Source of the DNA: Paenibacillus periandrae
Lineage (GTDB): Bacteria; Bacillota; Bacilli; Paenibacillales; NBRC-103111
DNA length: 64,000 nt
Direction of reading: 5' to 3'
NCBI RefSeq assembly: GCF_022458865.1
Contig: NZ_JAJNMU010000008.1
Coordinates: forward strand, 277,399 to 341,398
Position 1 is the stretch's first letter. Each line of letters begins with the position of its first letter. A program made the translations under genes and the position numbers. Positions 1 to 8,988 of the stretch are shown here, in pieces. Below the pieces are notes generated by a model, which made no database searches, was not told the DNA's origin, and saw only the letters and a program-made list of their open reading frames with translations.

Positions 1-1
1 A

Positions 2-103
2 GAACATCCTAACGTAATAAACATCGTTACACCAAAAATTACAATAGAGTACCTTAAAGACAGATTTACAGAAATGGTTGAAAAACAAGCTCTATTATTT
101 TAG
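2..103 (+). CDS. C-terminal end of a CDS cut by the window edge
   Basis: The first 33 codons of the window are open and end in TAG, reading EHPNVINIVTPKITIEY and onward to KQALLF. Composition is protein-like but too short to assign a family. The start lies outside the window. No clear terminator follows before about 190. Confidence 0.5.
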   Translation, partial: EHPNVINIVTPKITIEYLKDRFTEMVEKQALLF

Positions 104-187
104 TTCAAAATTTTGGGTCTTAGCATTATCTTGTGGAATGAGTAAATTCCATATTCTATTATTTCAAGAACATAGGAATTTGAAAAC

Positions 188-457
188 TTGGCGTATCAAG
201 CACCCATTTGTTGTGGTAATAATTTAACTGCAGACATAAGCATTGCTGCACGCATAAGTGCAAACGGAAAGCCTGCTATGCGCTCTCTACAAGTGTTCTC
301 TTTTACAGCAAAATATCTATTTTGCAAATTGTTCAAAAGGCGTTACAGCCATGAAACAGATGATAAGGGGCGTATTGTGAAAGGTGATGATTCGTTTCTG
401 CCAAATAGTCTGAATCCCAAAATTTTATTAGGTAATAAAAAACTCCAATCAATATAA
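188..457 (+). CDS. doubtful small ORF (89 aa)
   Basis: A TTG-initiated frame of 89 codons with no convincing ribosome binding site. It has a basic middle part and no recognisable domain. It may be a decayed fragment or a chance frame; it is listed because it is the only open frame between the truncated gene at the left edge and the next plausible gene. Confidence 0.2.
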   Translation: MAYQAPICCGNNLTADISIAARISANGKPAMRSLQVFSFTAKYLFCKLFKRRYSHETDDKGRIVKGDDSFLPNSLNPKILLGNKKLQSI

Positions 458-495
458 TGTCATTCTCATAAAGAAATAGATAGGGGTTGTTTAGT

Positions 496-915
496 TTGAG
501 TAGAAGAGATGAAATTGTTAATAGTCTTCGTCAACAAAATTCTCTTAGTGACGGTATGGAATATAGTTATGTTTTGACTCACACGTACGATCTCAAGCCA
601 AGGTTTTTTTATTTGTCAGCTCCATATCCTATAGCTACCATGAATGCTCTAATTGCATTCATACAATTTGAATGTTTTGAAATCGATGAAACTTATGGGA
701 TGGATCAAACCGATATCTTGACTGTCTTGACACAAATCTATGAGTGTGTTCAAACAACGTTAGTGCTTCCTCATGCTACTGAAATTGATTTAAATCATAA
801 TTGGGAATACTGGTGCTCCTCTCAAGTTCAATCGATTCCTTTATTTCAGAAGGAGCAATTAAGAGAATTGCTACAGCAAATTGTTGGTGAACAGAATGAA
901 CCAATATCAGAATGA
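496..915 (+). CDS. hypothetical acidic protein
   Basis: About 139 aa, unrecognised. The TTG at 496 is preferred over the TTG at 487 because AGGGG at 482-486 lies 9 nt before 496 but directly abuts 487. The protein is rich in E, Q, L and I, and is probably a soluble helical protein. It ends 42 bp before the GHKL-zincin gene on the same strand, so the two may be co-transcribed. No signal peptide or membrane segment is visible. Confidence 0.55.
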   Translation: MSRRDEIVNSLRQQNSLSDGMEYSYVLTHTYDLKPRFFYLSAPYPIATMNALIAFIQFECFEIDETYGMDQTDILTVLTQIYECVQTTLVLPHATEIDLNHNWEYWCSSQVQSIPLFQKEQLRELLQQIVGEQNEPISE

Positions 916-956
916 AATCTACTTTTTAACACTATAACGTAAAGGCAGGCCCTTAT

Positions 957-3317
957 ATGATATTACCTTTTGAGCTTGACCCACAAATCATTCACCATAT
1001 CATTCATAGCCAAGCTGGATCGATTGGAAAAGCCATTATTGAATTGTTAATGAATTCCGTAGACGCTCGTGCGACTTCCGTCCGTTTTTCGATGAATAAA
1101 CAAGGTTTTACATGTGAAGATGATGGAACCGGGTTTGCCAGTAAAGACGATGTACTCCGTTATTTTGGACGCTTCGGTACGCCGCATCAAGAAGGTGATG
1201 CTACCTATGGACGTTTTCGGTTAGGCCGGGGCCAAATCATGGCCCATGCGAGTACGGTTTGGAAATCAAACATCTGGGAAATGACCGTGGATACAATCAC
1301 GATGGGTTACAACTATAACTTGGAGCAGCTGCTAGACCCCGTACAAGGATGCAGGATTGGTGGTGTATGGTATGAGTCTCTGACAGATCAGGAGTTAATG
1401 TCAGCGATACAGGAGGTACGGGATTTAGTCAGATATACGCCGATCAATGTGGAACTCAATGGGCAATTAATTACGAGAATCCCACAAAATGAGAAATGGG
1501 ATTTTGAAGATGAGTTTGCTTATTATCGAATCAAAGAAGATGGGGCCGTATCCATCTATAACCAAGGCGTGCTTGTACGGCATGATGCTGGGCATATATG
1601 GGGCGCCGGGGGACTGGTTGTCTCCAAGCAGGCTATTGCTTTAAATGTTTCACGAACTGAAATTCTAAGGAAAACGTGCCCAGTATGGAAGGCTATTTCA
1701 AAGCAATTCACTACCATGGCCCAAGAAATTTCAAATCGGCTAGGGGATCATCGGAAAACAGAAGCCCGCAGAGAAAAATCAGCACGCTCTTTATTGAGCG
1801 GCGATGCGAATATTGCCCATATATTTCGAAAGGAAGAGGTTGTTACCCTGCTTCCCGGCAAGCGTCATGTCACGATGGAAGATTTTCTCCGTAAGTCTAT
1901 TTACTCACATGATAACAAAATAACGATTGTTACTAAGGGTTTCGATATCCCGAGAGGGGAAGCCATTGCAAGGCAGGGGATTGCGCTTGTTGTTCATCCT
2001 CAAACGCTCGAACGTTTTGGTTGCTATAGTCCAGAAGAATTTCAAGAAAGTGTTCAACGAATCATTAACAATTTAAAAGAGAATGAGCACAATGGTGGAA
2101 ATAAGTATTGGGGGAGGATAGACAATTTAGTTACTCCTGATTTGTTATCGTTTGATGTGTTACGTGATTCTTTTATAGATCGTACCCATATCGTGACTGA
2201 AAAAAATGCCTTGGATAAAGAAACGCGGCGTGTATGGACATCACTAAGATGGTGCTTACAAAATTATGCCGGAGCTTGTCTTGGTAAAGAAATGTATACC
2301 AATGGCCGAGTTTATTATCAAGAAAAGGTTATTCATATCCTGGTAGGCGAGTCCACTATAGCCAATGCATGGACCGATGGAAGCACCTATATTGCATTCA
2401 ATATTAACATCGTCAAAAAACTTAAGACCGATCCCGTGAAAGTCGCGGCTTACATTTTTTCTTTATTGGAACATGAAATTGCTCATGAAGGAGATAGTCT
2501 TGATTCTGGCCATGATGAAGCCTTTTTTGAACGTTACCATGATATCTCTATCCGGATGAGTTCGGAGAAGCAGCGCTATCTTCATATTTATCTGATGAAG
2601 TACACGATGAGTCTGGAAAGGGAAGGGAAGCCTGCAACCGGTCTTGCGTATCAAGAACGCTTTTTGATGGACCGTGTTGGAAATGGACGAATAAAAAAGG
2701 GACTAACCAGAGGCATTGATGACGTCTCCACCGAGTCTGTAGTTACTTCACCTATTCCCGTTGAAGATTTGGCACTTATTGAACTAGTGAATATGGGTCT
2801 AGTCAATGCAGGAATTAATCCCGATCCTCCGGACTGGTTATCTATCATTGAGCAGGCACGAGAGGCCCAGCTTGAACGTGATGTCAGCCAGGCTGAAGAT
2901 GAGGAAGACATTACAGCTATGAAAGAAATTGAATTTGAACCTATGCAAGAAATTGAATTTGAAGCTCGAAGAGTGGCCGAGATCCTTGGTATTCCATTTA
3001 AGACTCTTGACATTTGGACATATGAATACTATTTTCTGGGACTAGATGATGAGCAAATCCGAGCCGTATGGGAAGAAAAACCATGGAGTCATGAGGATGG
3101 ATATAATTATTCAGATGAAGAAGAAGTGCTCCGTGATCCATTCGAAGAATACAAACCGGAATTTCATCACCTTTTAAAATTACACGATACGGTTTGGGCA
3201 CTAGAACGAAATGCAGCAGCAGCTGGCTTTCACCGTGTTGAGGAATATTTGAAATGGCGGGAAGAACAAAAAATGTCGATTCTTCAGGAAAGCACTTCTG
3301 AATTTGTGATGGATTAA
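957..3317 (+). CDS. GHKL ATPase fused to an HExxH zincin-like domain
   Basis: 786 aa. The N-terminus carries the Bergerat (Hsp90/MutL/Morc-type) ATP fold: an N-box IIELLMNSVDARAT at about residues 27-40, a G1 box CEDDGTGF at about 53-60, and a glycine/arginine lid segment RFRLGRGQ at about 84-91. Much further on, H506-E507-I-A-H510 is a perfect HExxH zinc site, followed by G518-H519-D-E-A-F, a likely third ligand. The C-terminal third is acidic (EDEEDITAMKEIEFEP) and possibly an interaction tail. It likely couples ATP-driven clamp movement to proteolysis or substrate binding, but that is inference. The fusion is unusual: the two domains normally sit on separate proteins. Neighbours are small hypotheticals. 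RBS AAAGGCAGG precedes the ATG. Confidence 0.8.
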   Translation: MILPFELDPQIIHHIIHSQAGSIGKAIIELLMNSVDARATSVRFSMNKQGFTCEDDGTGFASKDDVLRYFGRFGTPHQEGDATYGRFRLGRGQIMAHASTVWKSNIWEMTVDTITMGYNYNLEQLLDPVQGCRIGGVWYESLTDQELMSAIQEVRDLVRYTPINVELNGQLITRIPQNEKWDFEDEFAYYRIKEDGAVSIYNQGVLVRHDAGHIWGAGGLVVSKQAIALNVSRTEILRKTCPVWKAISKQFTTMAQEISNRLGDHRKTEARREKSARSLLSGDANIAHIFRKEEVVTLLPGKRHVTMEDFLRKSIYSHDNKITIVTKGFDIPRGEAIARQGIALVVHPQTLERFGCYSPEEFQESVQRIINNLKENEHNGGNKYWGRIDNLVTPDLLSFDVLRDSFIDRTHIVTEKNALDKETRRVWTSLRWCLQNYAGACLGKEMYTNGRVYYQEKVIHILVGESTIANAWTDGSTYIAFNINIVKKLKTDPVKVAAYIFSLLEHEIAHEGDSLDSGHDEAFFERYHDISIRMSSEKQRYLHIYLMKYTMSLEREGKPATGLAYQERFLMDRVGNGRIKKGLTRGIDDVSTESVVTSPIPVEDLALIELVNMGLVNAGINPDPPDWLSIIEQAREAQLERDVSQAEDEEDITAMKEIEFEPMQEIEFEARRVAEILGIPFKTLDIWTYEYYFLGLDDEQIRAVWEEKPWSHEDGYNYSDEEEVLRDPFEEYKPEFHHLLKLHDTVWALERNAAAAGFHRVEEYLKWREEQKMSILQESTSEFVMD

Positions 3318-3382
3318 TAAGTGAAATAATTAAAGGTTCTTCGGATTTTGTGGTGGAAATACTGGAAAGGGATTGATAGAAA

Positions 3383-3625
3383 ATGGAAAACAAAAAAATA
3401 TATCAACCGAACTTTATGGTGCTGAGGCAAAAGAACAACAAGGGAAAGATCTATAAAGTAACTATCTGTAAAAACACATTGAATGTACTGGACGAAGAGG
3501 TTATAAGTGGTATTCCTGAAGGTTGGTCAGTCCAAGATTTTTACGATTTGTTCGATGAAGGAAAGAGATTATTTGAGCATATCGACAATGCAACAACTGG
3601 AAATTTTGAAGAGCATTCAACCTAA
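3383..3625 (+). CDS. small hypothetical protein (80 aa)
   Basis: Starts at ATG behind AAAGGGA, 65 bp after the GHKL-zincin gene and in the same direction, so probably in its operon. It is a compact, charged, soluble protein (KIYQPNFMVLRQKNNKGKIY near the N-terminus) with an acidic C-terminal half. Family not recognised. Confidence 0.6.
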   Translation: MENKKIYQPNFMVLRQKNNKGKIYKVTICKNTLNVLDEEVISGIPEGWSVQDFYDLFDEGKRLFEHIDNATTGNFEEHST

Positions 3626-3812
3626 TAATCCGAATACCCTAATCAAATAATATATTAAATTGGAGATTACATATAAATGCAAACAATGCCAATATGAGTT
3701 TTTGAAATATGATATAAACTCTGATCTATCTAATTAAAGCTCTAATTTTAACACCTACCCTATTCAAGCTATACATAAGGGTCGAGGTATCCATGATAGA
3801 AAAGAGGTCACT

Positions 3813-4220
3813 ATGCATACAAATAATAATTCCAAGGAAATAAGCACTACTGATAAACAAGATATGGAGAGGATACTTCAAAGTGGCATCCCCATCCCTG
3901 AGACTACTTTAAGAGAATGGTGCACATCCCTATTGCAGGAGATCAAATCAGATGGGCCTTATGGAAGAAATTATATCAATGAACAGGTTAATAAGATACG
4001 CCGCGAGCTTCAAATCTCTAATGAAGACCGCTGGGATCTTGAACAAGGTCTTTCAATAACATTAGAGGCCCTTTCAGAAACTCAAAACGAATTAAAATGG
4101 TACTCAAAAGAAATTCATTGGATACAGGGTAGATATGTAGAAGACAAATTCATATCTCTAGCAATTGAGGATAAGGGACAGCGTGCTCGCAATTACTTTC
4201 TGGCACAAACAACTTATTGA
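3813..4220 (+). CDS. hypothetical helical protein (135 aa)
   Basis: ATG behind AGAGGT. The protein is hydrophilic and predicted largely helical, with heptad-like stretches around residues 60-110 (LSITLEALSETQNELKWYSK). No domain recognised. A 190-bp gap separates it from the previous gene. The sequence just after its stop holds a remnant reading frame (4262-4369), suggesting that the 3' side of this unit is decayed. Confidence 0.55.
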   Translation: MHTNNNSKEISTTDKQDMERILQSGIPIPETTLREWCTSLLQEIKSDGPYGRNYINEQVNKIRRELQISNEDRWDLEQGLSITLEALSETQNELKWYSKEIHWIQGRYVEDKFISLAIEDKGQRARNYFLAQTTY

Positions 4221-4261
4221 TCAGCTAGAATCTTATTCAATGATGGGGGGGATAGAACCAT

Positions 4262-4369
4262 GGAAAAGCACATTTTCGTAATCCTTCTATAACTGCGAGA
4301 TCAATATGGGAAGAAGCTGCAGACATTGTGTCTCAAATTCTAAAACGTGAGAATGGACAAGGTATCTAA
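4262..4369 (+). pseudogene. short remnant frame after the 135-aa gene
   Basis: One frame between a TAG and a TAA reads HFRNPSITARSIWEEAADIV and onward to ILKRENGQGI, which is strongly protein-like in composition. The only nearby ATG behind a G-rich RBS (4260) is in another frame and stops after 10 codons. Probably the frameshifted tail of a small gene. Confidence 0.35.
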
Positions 4370-4544
4370 ATCCAACTTACCGAGTATAATGGGACAAGAA
4401 AATGAGAAATATTTCCGTTGTTGTTTACTACCTTTAGTCCAAAGATGAATCACCAATCTACTTTATTTTCTTTTGACATCCTCTTCGACTTCTTTTTGCG
4501 AGGTCACCAAATTGCTATTCAGGTTAGCACCATATCTTATCTAT

Positions 4545-4691
4545 TTATCAATTTTAAAAGTTGGTGTATAATAAAAATATATTTACCTTTATTTCGTCCA
4601 AGTCATGCGACAAATGGACATTAAATTTGATTAAAATGCCTCTTAAAGGTTTCTTGATGGTACTCCATCACTACCTTTAAGGGGCTTTTTT
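4545..4691 (+). promoter_or_regulatory. promoter plus terminator-type leader ahead of 4730
   Basis: A -10 box TATAAT at 4567-4572, with a weak -35 TTATCA at 4545-4550 (16-bp spacer). The leader folds into a 13-bp stem (4638-4650 with 4673-4685, one G-U pair) whose loop holds a second hairpin GATGG/CCATC (4656-4660, 4665-4669). TTTTTT follows. The hairpin ends about 40 nt before the start codon of the next gene, so it sits inside its own transcript leader and would attenuate it. Confidence 0.6.
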
Positions 4692-4729
4692 GTTTCCAAA
4701 AATACCCCATCAAAAGGAGATCGACTATT

Positions 4730-5149
4730 ATGCTATCTAAACAAAACCACGAAAAACGTATTCAGCAGACTCCGTTTGTCCATTATTTTTATCGACCTAA
4801 ACAAGACGGTGTTCGTGCCATTCTATCCATGTCCGCTAAGGAACCAGGAAATTATCAAATAACTACATTTTTTTATAGTTCAACGGTAAACATGTTCATC
4901 GCTTGGAGCGATTCCATTCATCACACATTAAAATCTTGTCTTAAAAGACTGGCTGATGAGGGTTACGAACGAGAAAGATTCAAACGCTTCAATTTATTTG
5001 AGAAACCAGATGAATTCGTACCCTCACCACTCAGAGATCCCAATCGTCGAGAAAGAGAAAAAGTACGTACACTCAGAGCATTTGGCGTCGATTTATCACA
5101 ATACAATAAATTTACGGGGAGTTTTTCAGATGAAACCATCAAAAATTAA
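4730..5149 (+). CDS. hypothetical protein, first gene of a leader-controlled pair
   Basis: 139 aa, ATG behind AAGGAG. Basic and soluble, with a C-terminal half dense in R and E (RDPNRREREKVRTLRAFGVD). No family recognised. It overlaps the start of the next gene by 20 nt, which indicates translational coupling. Transcription must pass the intrinsic hairpin at 4638-4691, so expression likely depends on read-through. Confidence 0.65.
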   Translation: MLSKQNHEKRIQQTPFVHYFYRPKQDGVRAILSMSAKEPGNYQITTFFYSSTVNMFIAWSDSIHHTLKSCLKRLADEGYERERFKRFNLFEKPDEFVPSPLRDPNRREREKVRTLRAFGVDLSQYNKFTGSFSDETIKN

Positions 5150-5600
5150 TTTTGAAAAGATCGCTCACTCGCTTGGTGTTAATGTTCAACAAGCAACAGT
5201 CTCGCTATCCATCCCACCATTCGTCGAAGAAGGTCTTCATTATCGTGCTTTCTGTATTGCAGAACTATTGATGGAGGTTTGTGATCGTCCGCAACCATTA
5301 CATAACCAGTGGGCTGAGGTGAAACGAGTTCTGAATCACTCCGATCTTGAGACCATCGTCATGATACAATTCAATGCTCTCCCTCAATTCTTTCCGCTCG
5401 TGTTAGCCAATAAATATCTATTTGGTAACCGTGATGCTGTCGTGATGAATATAAGGAAAGTAGAGCGACAACTCTATGATTTACAGAAAGCTTGGCTTGG
5501 CATTACTGTAGGAGGAAACAAAAGATTTGATCACGTTCAGGATCTCCTTGATTTAATGAAAATACGGATTAATAACAAAATTAAATCCAATATTTTTTGA
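5130..5600 (+). CDS. hypothetical protein coupled to the gene at 4730
   Basis: 156 aa from the ATG at 5130, which follows GGGGAG. A longer frame opens at 4956 but lies entirely inside the upstream gene and lacks an RBS. Features: LGVNVQQATVSLSIPPFVEE near the N-terminus and a helical C-terminal half. No catalytic motif or membrane segment seen; no family assigned. A terminator follows at 5674. Confidence 0.65.
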   Translation: MKPSKINFEKIAHSLGVNVQQATVSLSIPPFVEEGLHYRAFCIAELLMEVCDRPQPLHNQWAEVKRVLNHSDLETIVMIQFNALPQFFPLVLANKYLFGNRDAVVMNIRKVERQLYDLQKAWLGITVGGNKRFDHVQDLLDLMKIRINNKIKSNIF

Positions 5601-5673
5601 AAGATTGCAGATCAGTTAAGAGATCGAATCGATGCAGCTCTTTTCGAGCTTGATTAAAAGGCAAGAACATGAG

Positions 5674-5700
5674 AGAACTGATTACAATCAGTTCTTTTTT
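5674..5700 (+). terminator. intrinsic terminator of the 4730-5600 unit
   Basis: Perfect 10-bp stem AGAACTGATT/AATCAGTTCT with a 2-nt apex, followed by a run of T. Placed 74 bp after the stop codon of the second gene. Confidence 0.8.
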
Positions 5701-5736
5701 GATATCAATCAAACCTTTATCAGCTAATTCTAGTTA

Positions 5737-5850
5737 TTTACAATTATAAATAAAATGATATAGTATAAATATACAATTCCATATGTACGTAAATGGGAAG
5801 CACCCATCTCAATGAGGCTGAGAAGCTTTGTTTAGATGGGTATTTTCTTT
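5737..5850 (+). promoter_or_regulatory. promoter and attenuator with mutually exclusive hairpins
   Basis: -35 TTTACA (5737-5742) and overlapping -10 candidates TATAGT/TAGTAT at 5759-5766. In the leader, ATGGG (5793-5797) can pair with CCCAT (5803-5807), or CCCATCT (5803-5809) can pair with AGATGGG (5834-5840), the latter followed by ATTTTCTTTT. The two pairings share one strand, the classical antiterminator/terminator layout. The U-tract lies about 65 nt before the likely start codon. Confidence 0.6.
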
Positions 5851-5912
5851 TAGGCACGCAATTTTTTTCTGAGCACTGTCTAAGTGTTTTCATAAAATTA
5901 AATGAGAGGGAC

Positions 5913-7280
5913 GTGATTATTTTGGATAAAGCATGGTCCCAGCACCTATACAAGGAGCTGGATATAACGGATATCAAGTCGTTTCCAGAACATTTGAAAA
6001 AAGACATTAAGAAAAATCCGAAAAAATACCGGCTTGTATGCAGCGAATGTAAGATAGCATCTATTATCTATGCTAGAGGGGAAAAACGAGAATATTTTAC
6101 GAGCTACGAAACCACATCTGACCAATACGTGCCTCATACTCAAATGTGCAGTTACTCACTTCCTACAAACATTGTGGCAGGGTTTCAAACCCATTTTTCA
6201 AATATCCAAGTTGCACTGGTGGATAAAACGATTGAACTCGACTTCACCTCATTCTTAAACCAGAATATGGAGGAGAATGAAAACAGCAGGTCAAATGTCG
6301 AAAACAACAAAACGCCCAATAAGCCAGGAGTAAAGACTAGAAGCGAATCCAGTGGTTCTACTAAAAACAAAATGAGGCGTTATTTTTCAACGTTTTCAGA
6401 GATCGTTGAGTTCTTTCGCGTCAATTTATGTTCACTCACCAATGATATGGATTATGACGTCACAATAAAGGGAATAAAGAGCAGCCCTGTTCCTTTAAAG
6501 GAAGCTTTTCTGGACAGTGTCCGTCTTAAACACCTTCTTACACCAAGTCAACCCAAAGTCTACGACCGCTTCTTTTATGGCCATATCAAAAACATGCGTC
6601 TAATAAATGAATCGTATCGAATCCAAGTTAAAAGTAATCGTGATACCACCGGTTTCAGCACTTTCATTAAAAAATCTGATTTTGACCAGTATGTTCTTGA
6701 TACCGAAACGATCCCATCTGAAGACAGTTTATTCGTTTGCTTTGGTAATGCCGCGATCACTAAAAATGGCATTGCCGAATACACAAATGTCTATATCGAG
6801 GAAAACTGTTTCCGTTTTTTTTCTAATATCGCTAAAGACGGGCATTCCGTACGTAGCAAATTTGAAGTTGATATTGATAACTTTATTTCTGGGTCTGTGA
6901 AGTTGAAAGAATTCAATCATGTTGTTCCGGGTTCTTTACAAGGCTATAATGCACAATGGAATGTTGACCGCTGCCGAGCTGAATTCCAACCAAAAAACAA
7001 TATTGACCTTTTTTATATTCCTGACTTCATACTAGAATCACCAAATCGAAACCCAATAATCATAGAATGTTTCGGTTTCGATAGTTCCATTGAGGACCAA
7101 GAAGTTTCGTGGGAGCCATTAATCCGGTATAGAGAAAAAAAAGAGAGGAAAATCGATTTCTTTAGGTCGCTACCAGATTATGATTTCATAGCTGTTCATC
7201 CAAGTGATGTGATGGAAGACAATAAAATCAACTGGAAGAAGGCTCATCAATTCTTCAGTGATAAATTAGAGAGGGTGTGA
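5913..7280 (+). CDS. zinc-finger protein with C-terminal PD-(D/E)XK-like domain
   Basis: About 455 aa. The ATG at 5793 lies in the attenuator hairpin and has no RBS, so a start at GTG 5913 or TTG 5922 behind GAGAGGG is preferred. The N-terminal part has C-x2-C (LVCSECKIA) and a later H-x4-C (HTQMCSY), a likely zinc site. The final 100 residues read YIPDFIL, then IIIECFGF, then YDFIAVHP, which resembles the D...ExC/K core of PD-(D/E)XK nucleases. A linker rich in N, S and K separates the two parts. It may be a nucleic-acid binding or cutting protein, possibly DUF1173-like; not certain. It overlaps the next small gene by four bases of the GTGTGA junction if that gene starts at 7277. Confidence 0.6.
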   Translation: MIILDKAWSQHLYKELDITDIKSFPEHLKKDIKKNPKKYRLVCSECKIASIIYARGEKREYFTSYETTSDQYVPHTQMCSYSLPTNIVAGFQTHFSNIQVALVDKTIELDFTSFLNQNMEENENSRSNVENNKTPNKPGVKTRSESSGSTKNKMRRYFSTFSEIVEFFRVNLCSLTNDMDYDVTIKGIKSSPVPLKEAFLDSVRLKHLLTPSQPKVYDRFFYGHIKNMRLINESYRIQVKSNRDTTGFSTFIKKSDFDQYVLDTETIPSEDSLFVCFGNAAITKNGIAEYTNVYIEENCFRFFSNIAKDGHSVRSKFEVDIDNFISGSVKLKEFNHVVPGSLQGYNAQWNVDRCRAEFQPKNNIDLFYIPDFILESPNRNPIIIECFGFDSSIEDQEVSWEPLIRYREKKERKIDFFRSLPDYDFIAVHPSDVMEDNKINWKKAHQFFSDKLERV

Positions 7281-7285
7281 TCTAT

Positions 7286-7483
7286 TTGAAAAAAATGATA
7301 TGTGGACCTTGTGCGAAAAAGCATGAATTTGATCTTTTGCAACGCCACAAGTTAGCTGCCGAACGTGTGCCAGGCATCATATATTTTTGTTCTTTGTGTG
7401 AGGATACACATTCTTTGCCTGTTACTCCTGGAATACAAGGTCTCCAGAAATTAAAAGATGTCGAGCAAATAAGCCTATTTTAA
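7286..7483 (+). CDS. small zinc-ribbon protein (65 aa)
   Basis: TTG at 7286 is chosen because AGAGAGGG at 7268-7275 is well placed for it; a GTG at 7277 is the alternative. Cysteine pairs CGPC near the N-terminus and CSLC in the middle form a four-cysteine zinc ribbon. It follows the PD-(D/E)XK-like gene immediately, so it is in the same leader-controlled unit and may act with it on nucleic acid. Function unknown. Confidence 0.6.
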   Translation: MKKMICGPCAKKHEFDLLQRHKLAAERVPGIIYFCSLCEDTHSLPVTPGIQGLQKLKDVEQISLF

Positions 7484-7619
7484 CCTTATGAGTAATGATT
7501 TTTGTGGAACACTAGTTATGCATATAGAACGATTTGAAAAGCACCGGCCTTTTTCGCAAAGAAATGAATAAGTATATCGAGGATAGATAAGCAAACCGTC
7601 TTACAGGAGGTAACAAGTA

Positions 7620-8024
7620 TTGAAATCAATTTTTGGTACGGAAATAAAAACCAAAAAGGTAACTTCAAGAAAGAGAATATTAGAACAAATAACTGCAGGT
7701 GATAACTTTTTCAAACCTGTTAGTAACAAAGAAGTATTGGAACTTCTATTGTTCCTAAATGCTGAATTAGAATTAGATGACGTTCCTAAAGCAACTATTT
7801 TGCCTCAAGATGTATTCGATTCTATCACCAAAACACAGATGCACCGTGTACAAGTGAGTATAGATTGCATAAAAAGCAATCAAATTTTTCCGGCCTTTCA
7901 TGAATTGTTCGATTTCATACAAGATAATAATATTGATAATGATTTGCCATTTACCAAAGAGGAAATTGCAATTTTAAAACACCTTAATGATATCATTGTC
8001 GATAAAATAACATCTTATAATTAA
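7620..8024 (+). CDS. hypothetical protein (134 aa)
   Basis: TTG start behind a near-perfect AGGAGGT at 7605-7611. A soluble helical protein with an acidic leucine-rich centre (EVLELLLFLNAELELDDVP). No domain recognised. It stands 137 bp downstream of the zinc-ribbon gene in the same direction. Confidence 0.6.
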   Translation: MKSIFGTEIKTKKVTSRKRILEQITAGDNFFKPVSNKEVLELLLFLNAELELDDVPKATILPQDVFDSITKTQMHRVQVSIDCIKSNQIFPAFHELFDFIQDNNIDNDLPFTKEEIAILKHLNDIIVDKITSYN

Positions 8025-8303
8025 ACGATCTGCTCACAAGTTTTAAGGTATCACTTTATTTCATTGACCCTAGCGAAAATAAAAAGGTGGTTTTAGGTCA
8101 AAAAGTTCTGCCCCAATCCAGAGAAGGGTCTAAGTACTAAAAGTCTATCCTTGACCCAAATATGTAGACGGCATTTCTATGGACATTCTAGCCATCCATG
8201 TGAGAGGACAGAGGGGGATCATCTTCGTCGAATGATGATAAATTCGTAAAGGTATTATCGAAATGAACCTTCGAACCATTTTTGAAAAATAGGGGGAATT
8301 GAA

Positions 8304-8633
8304 ATGGCCAATACGTTGGATATGGACTCTTCAGTTCAGTTTCTAATAGAGAATACTATGAAGAATATGAATGATATTTTAAATTTTGTTTTTGCATTAA
8401 TGGTTGGTCTTGTTGTTATAGTGTCACTTATCTATCTAACAAGTTCTATTAGAATAAAATGGATACCCCAAATTGGGCTAGTTTTAGGCTTCCTTATGTA
8501 TTTTAGTGAGATGGTATACCTACTTCACTTAGGATTCGGTGGGCTAATTGGAAACTCATGTTACATAATATTTTCTATCATCATAATTAGTGTCGTTATA
8601 CATACACGAGTAAAAGACATACGATTGGTCTAA
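8304..8633 (+). CDS. small membrane protein, three TM segments
   Basis: 109 aa, ATG behind AGGGGGAA. Hydrophobic segments at roughly residues 26-46, 52-73 and 78-100, separated by short charged loops (SSIRIKW). No signal cleavage site. A generic integral membrane protein; family not recognised. Confidence 0.65.
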   Translation: MANTLDMDSSVQFLIENTMKNMNDILNFVFALMVGLVVIVSLIYLTSSIRIKWIPQIGLVLGFLMYFSEMVYLLHLGFGGLIGNSCYIIFSIIIISVVIHTRVKDIRLV

Positions 8634-8988
8634 ACCTCCGGAATCAAAAATCTTAGATCTTGTTGATCCAGTAGAAGCAGCTTCAAGTGCAAGAAAGGAA
8701 TTGAATTGCTAAAATTAGGGGTCAATCCTCTTGTAAAAAAAATTATTCTTCAGACGAATATGAACTACTTTTTAATGATCGGAAGAAAGTCCAAATGAAA
8801 TGGCCCGATCATACCGTAGTCACAATGTTGTAGAACCGATAGTTTACGATGAATCTGATTCGTCATATTTTCATGCTCATGCGGAAGAAGAATACGTATT
8901 ACCAAGCAGAATTTCGAAGGTTACTATAAAAAATGTTTCAAAATGCTTGCCTTGTGTGAGTAGAAGTAATTATCGATAGGAGGGACCT
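8634..8988 (+). other. gene-free stretch with coding-like debris
   Basis: Holds short coding-like scraps (for instance around 8770-8900) interrupted by stops. A good RBS (AGGAGGG, 8971-8977) at its right end belongs to the toxin pseudogene that follows. Confidence 0.4.

Noticed and set aside
4418..4624. 68-codon frame MLFTTFSPKMNHQ
   Set aside because: No RBS, crosses the promoter of the 4730 gene, composition not protein-like.
5793..5912. ATG at 5793 as start of the 495-aa frame
   Set aside because: It has no RBS and lies within the attenuator hairpins; GTG 5913/TTG 5922 behind GAGAGGG is more likely.
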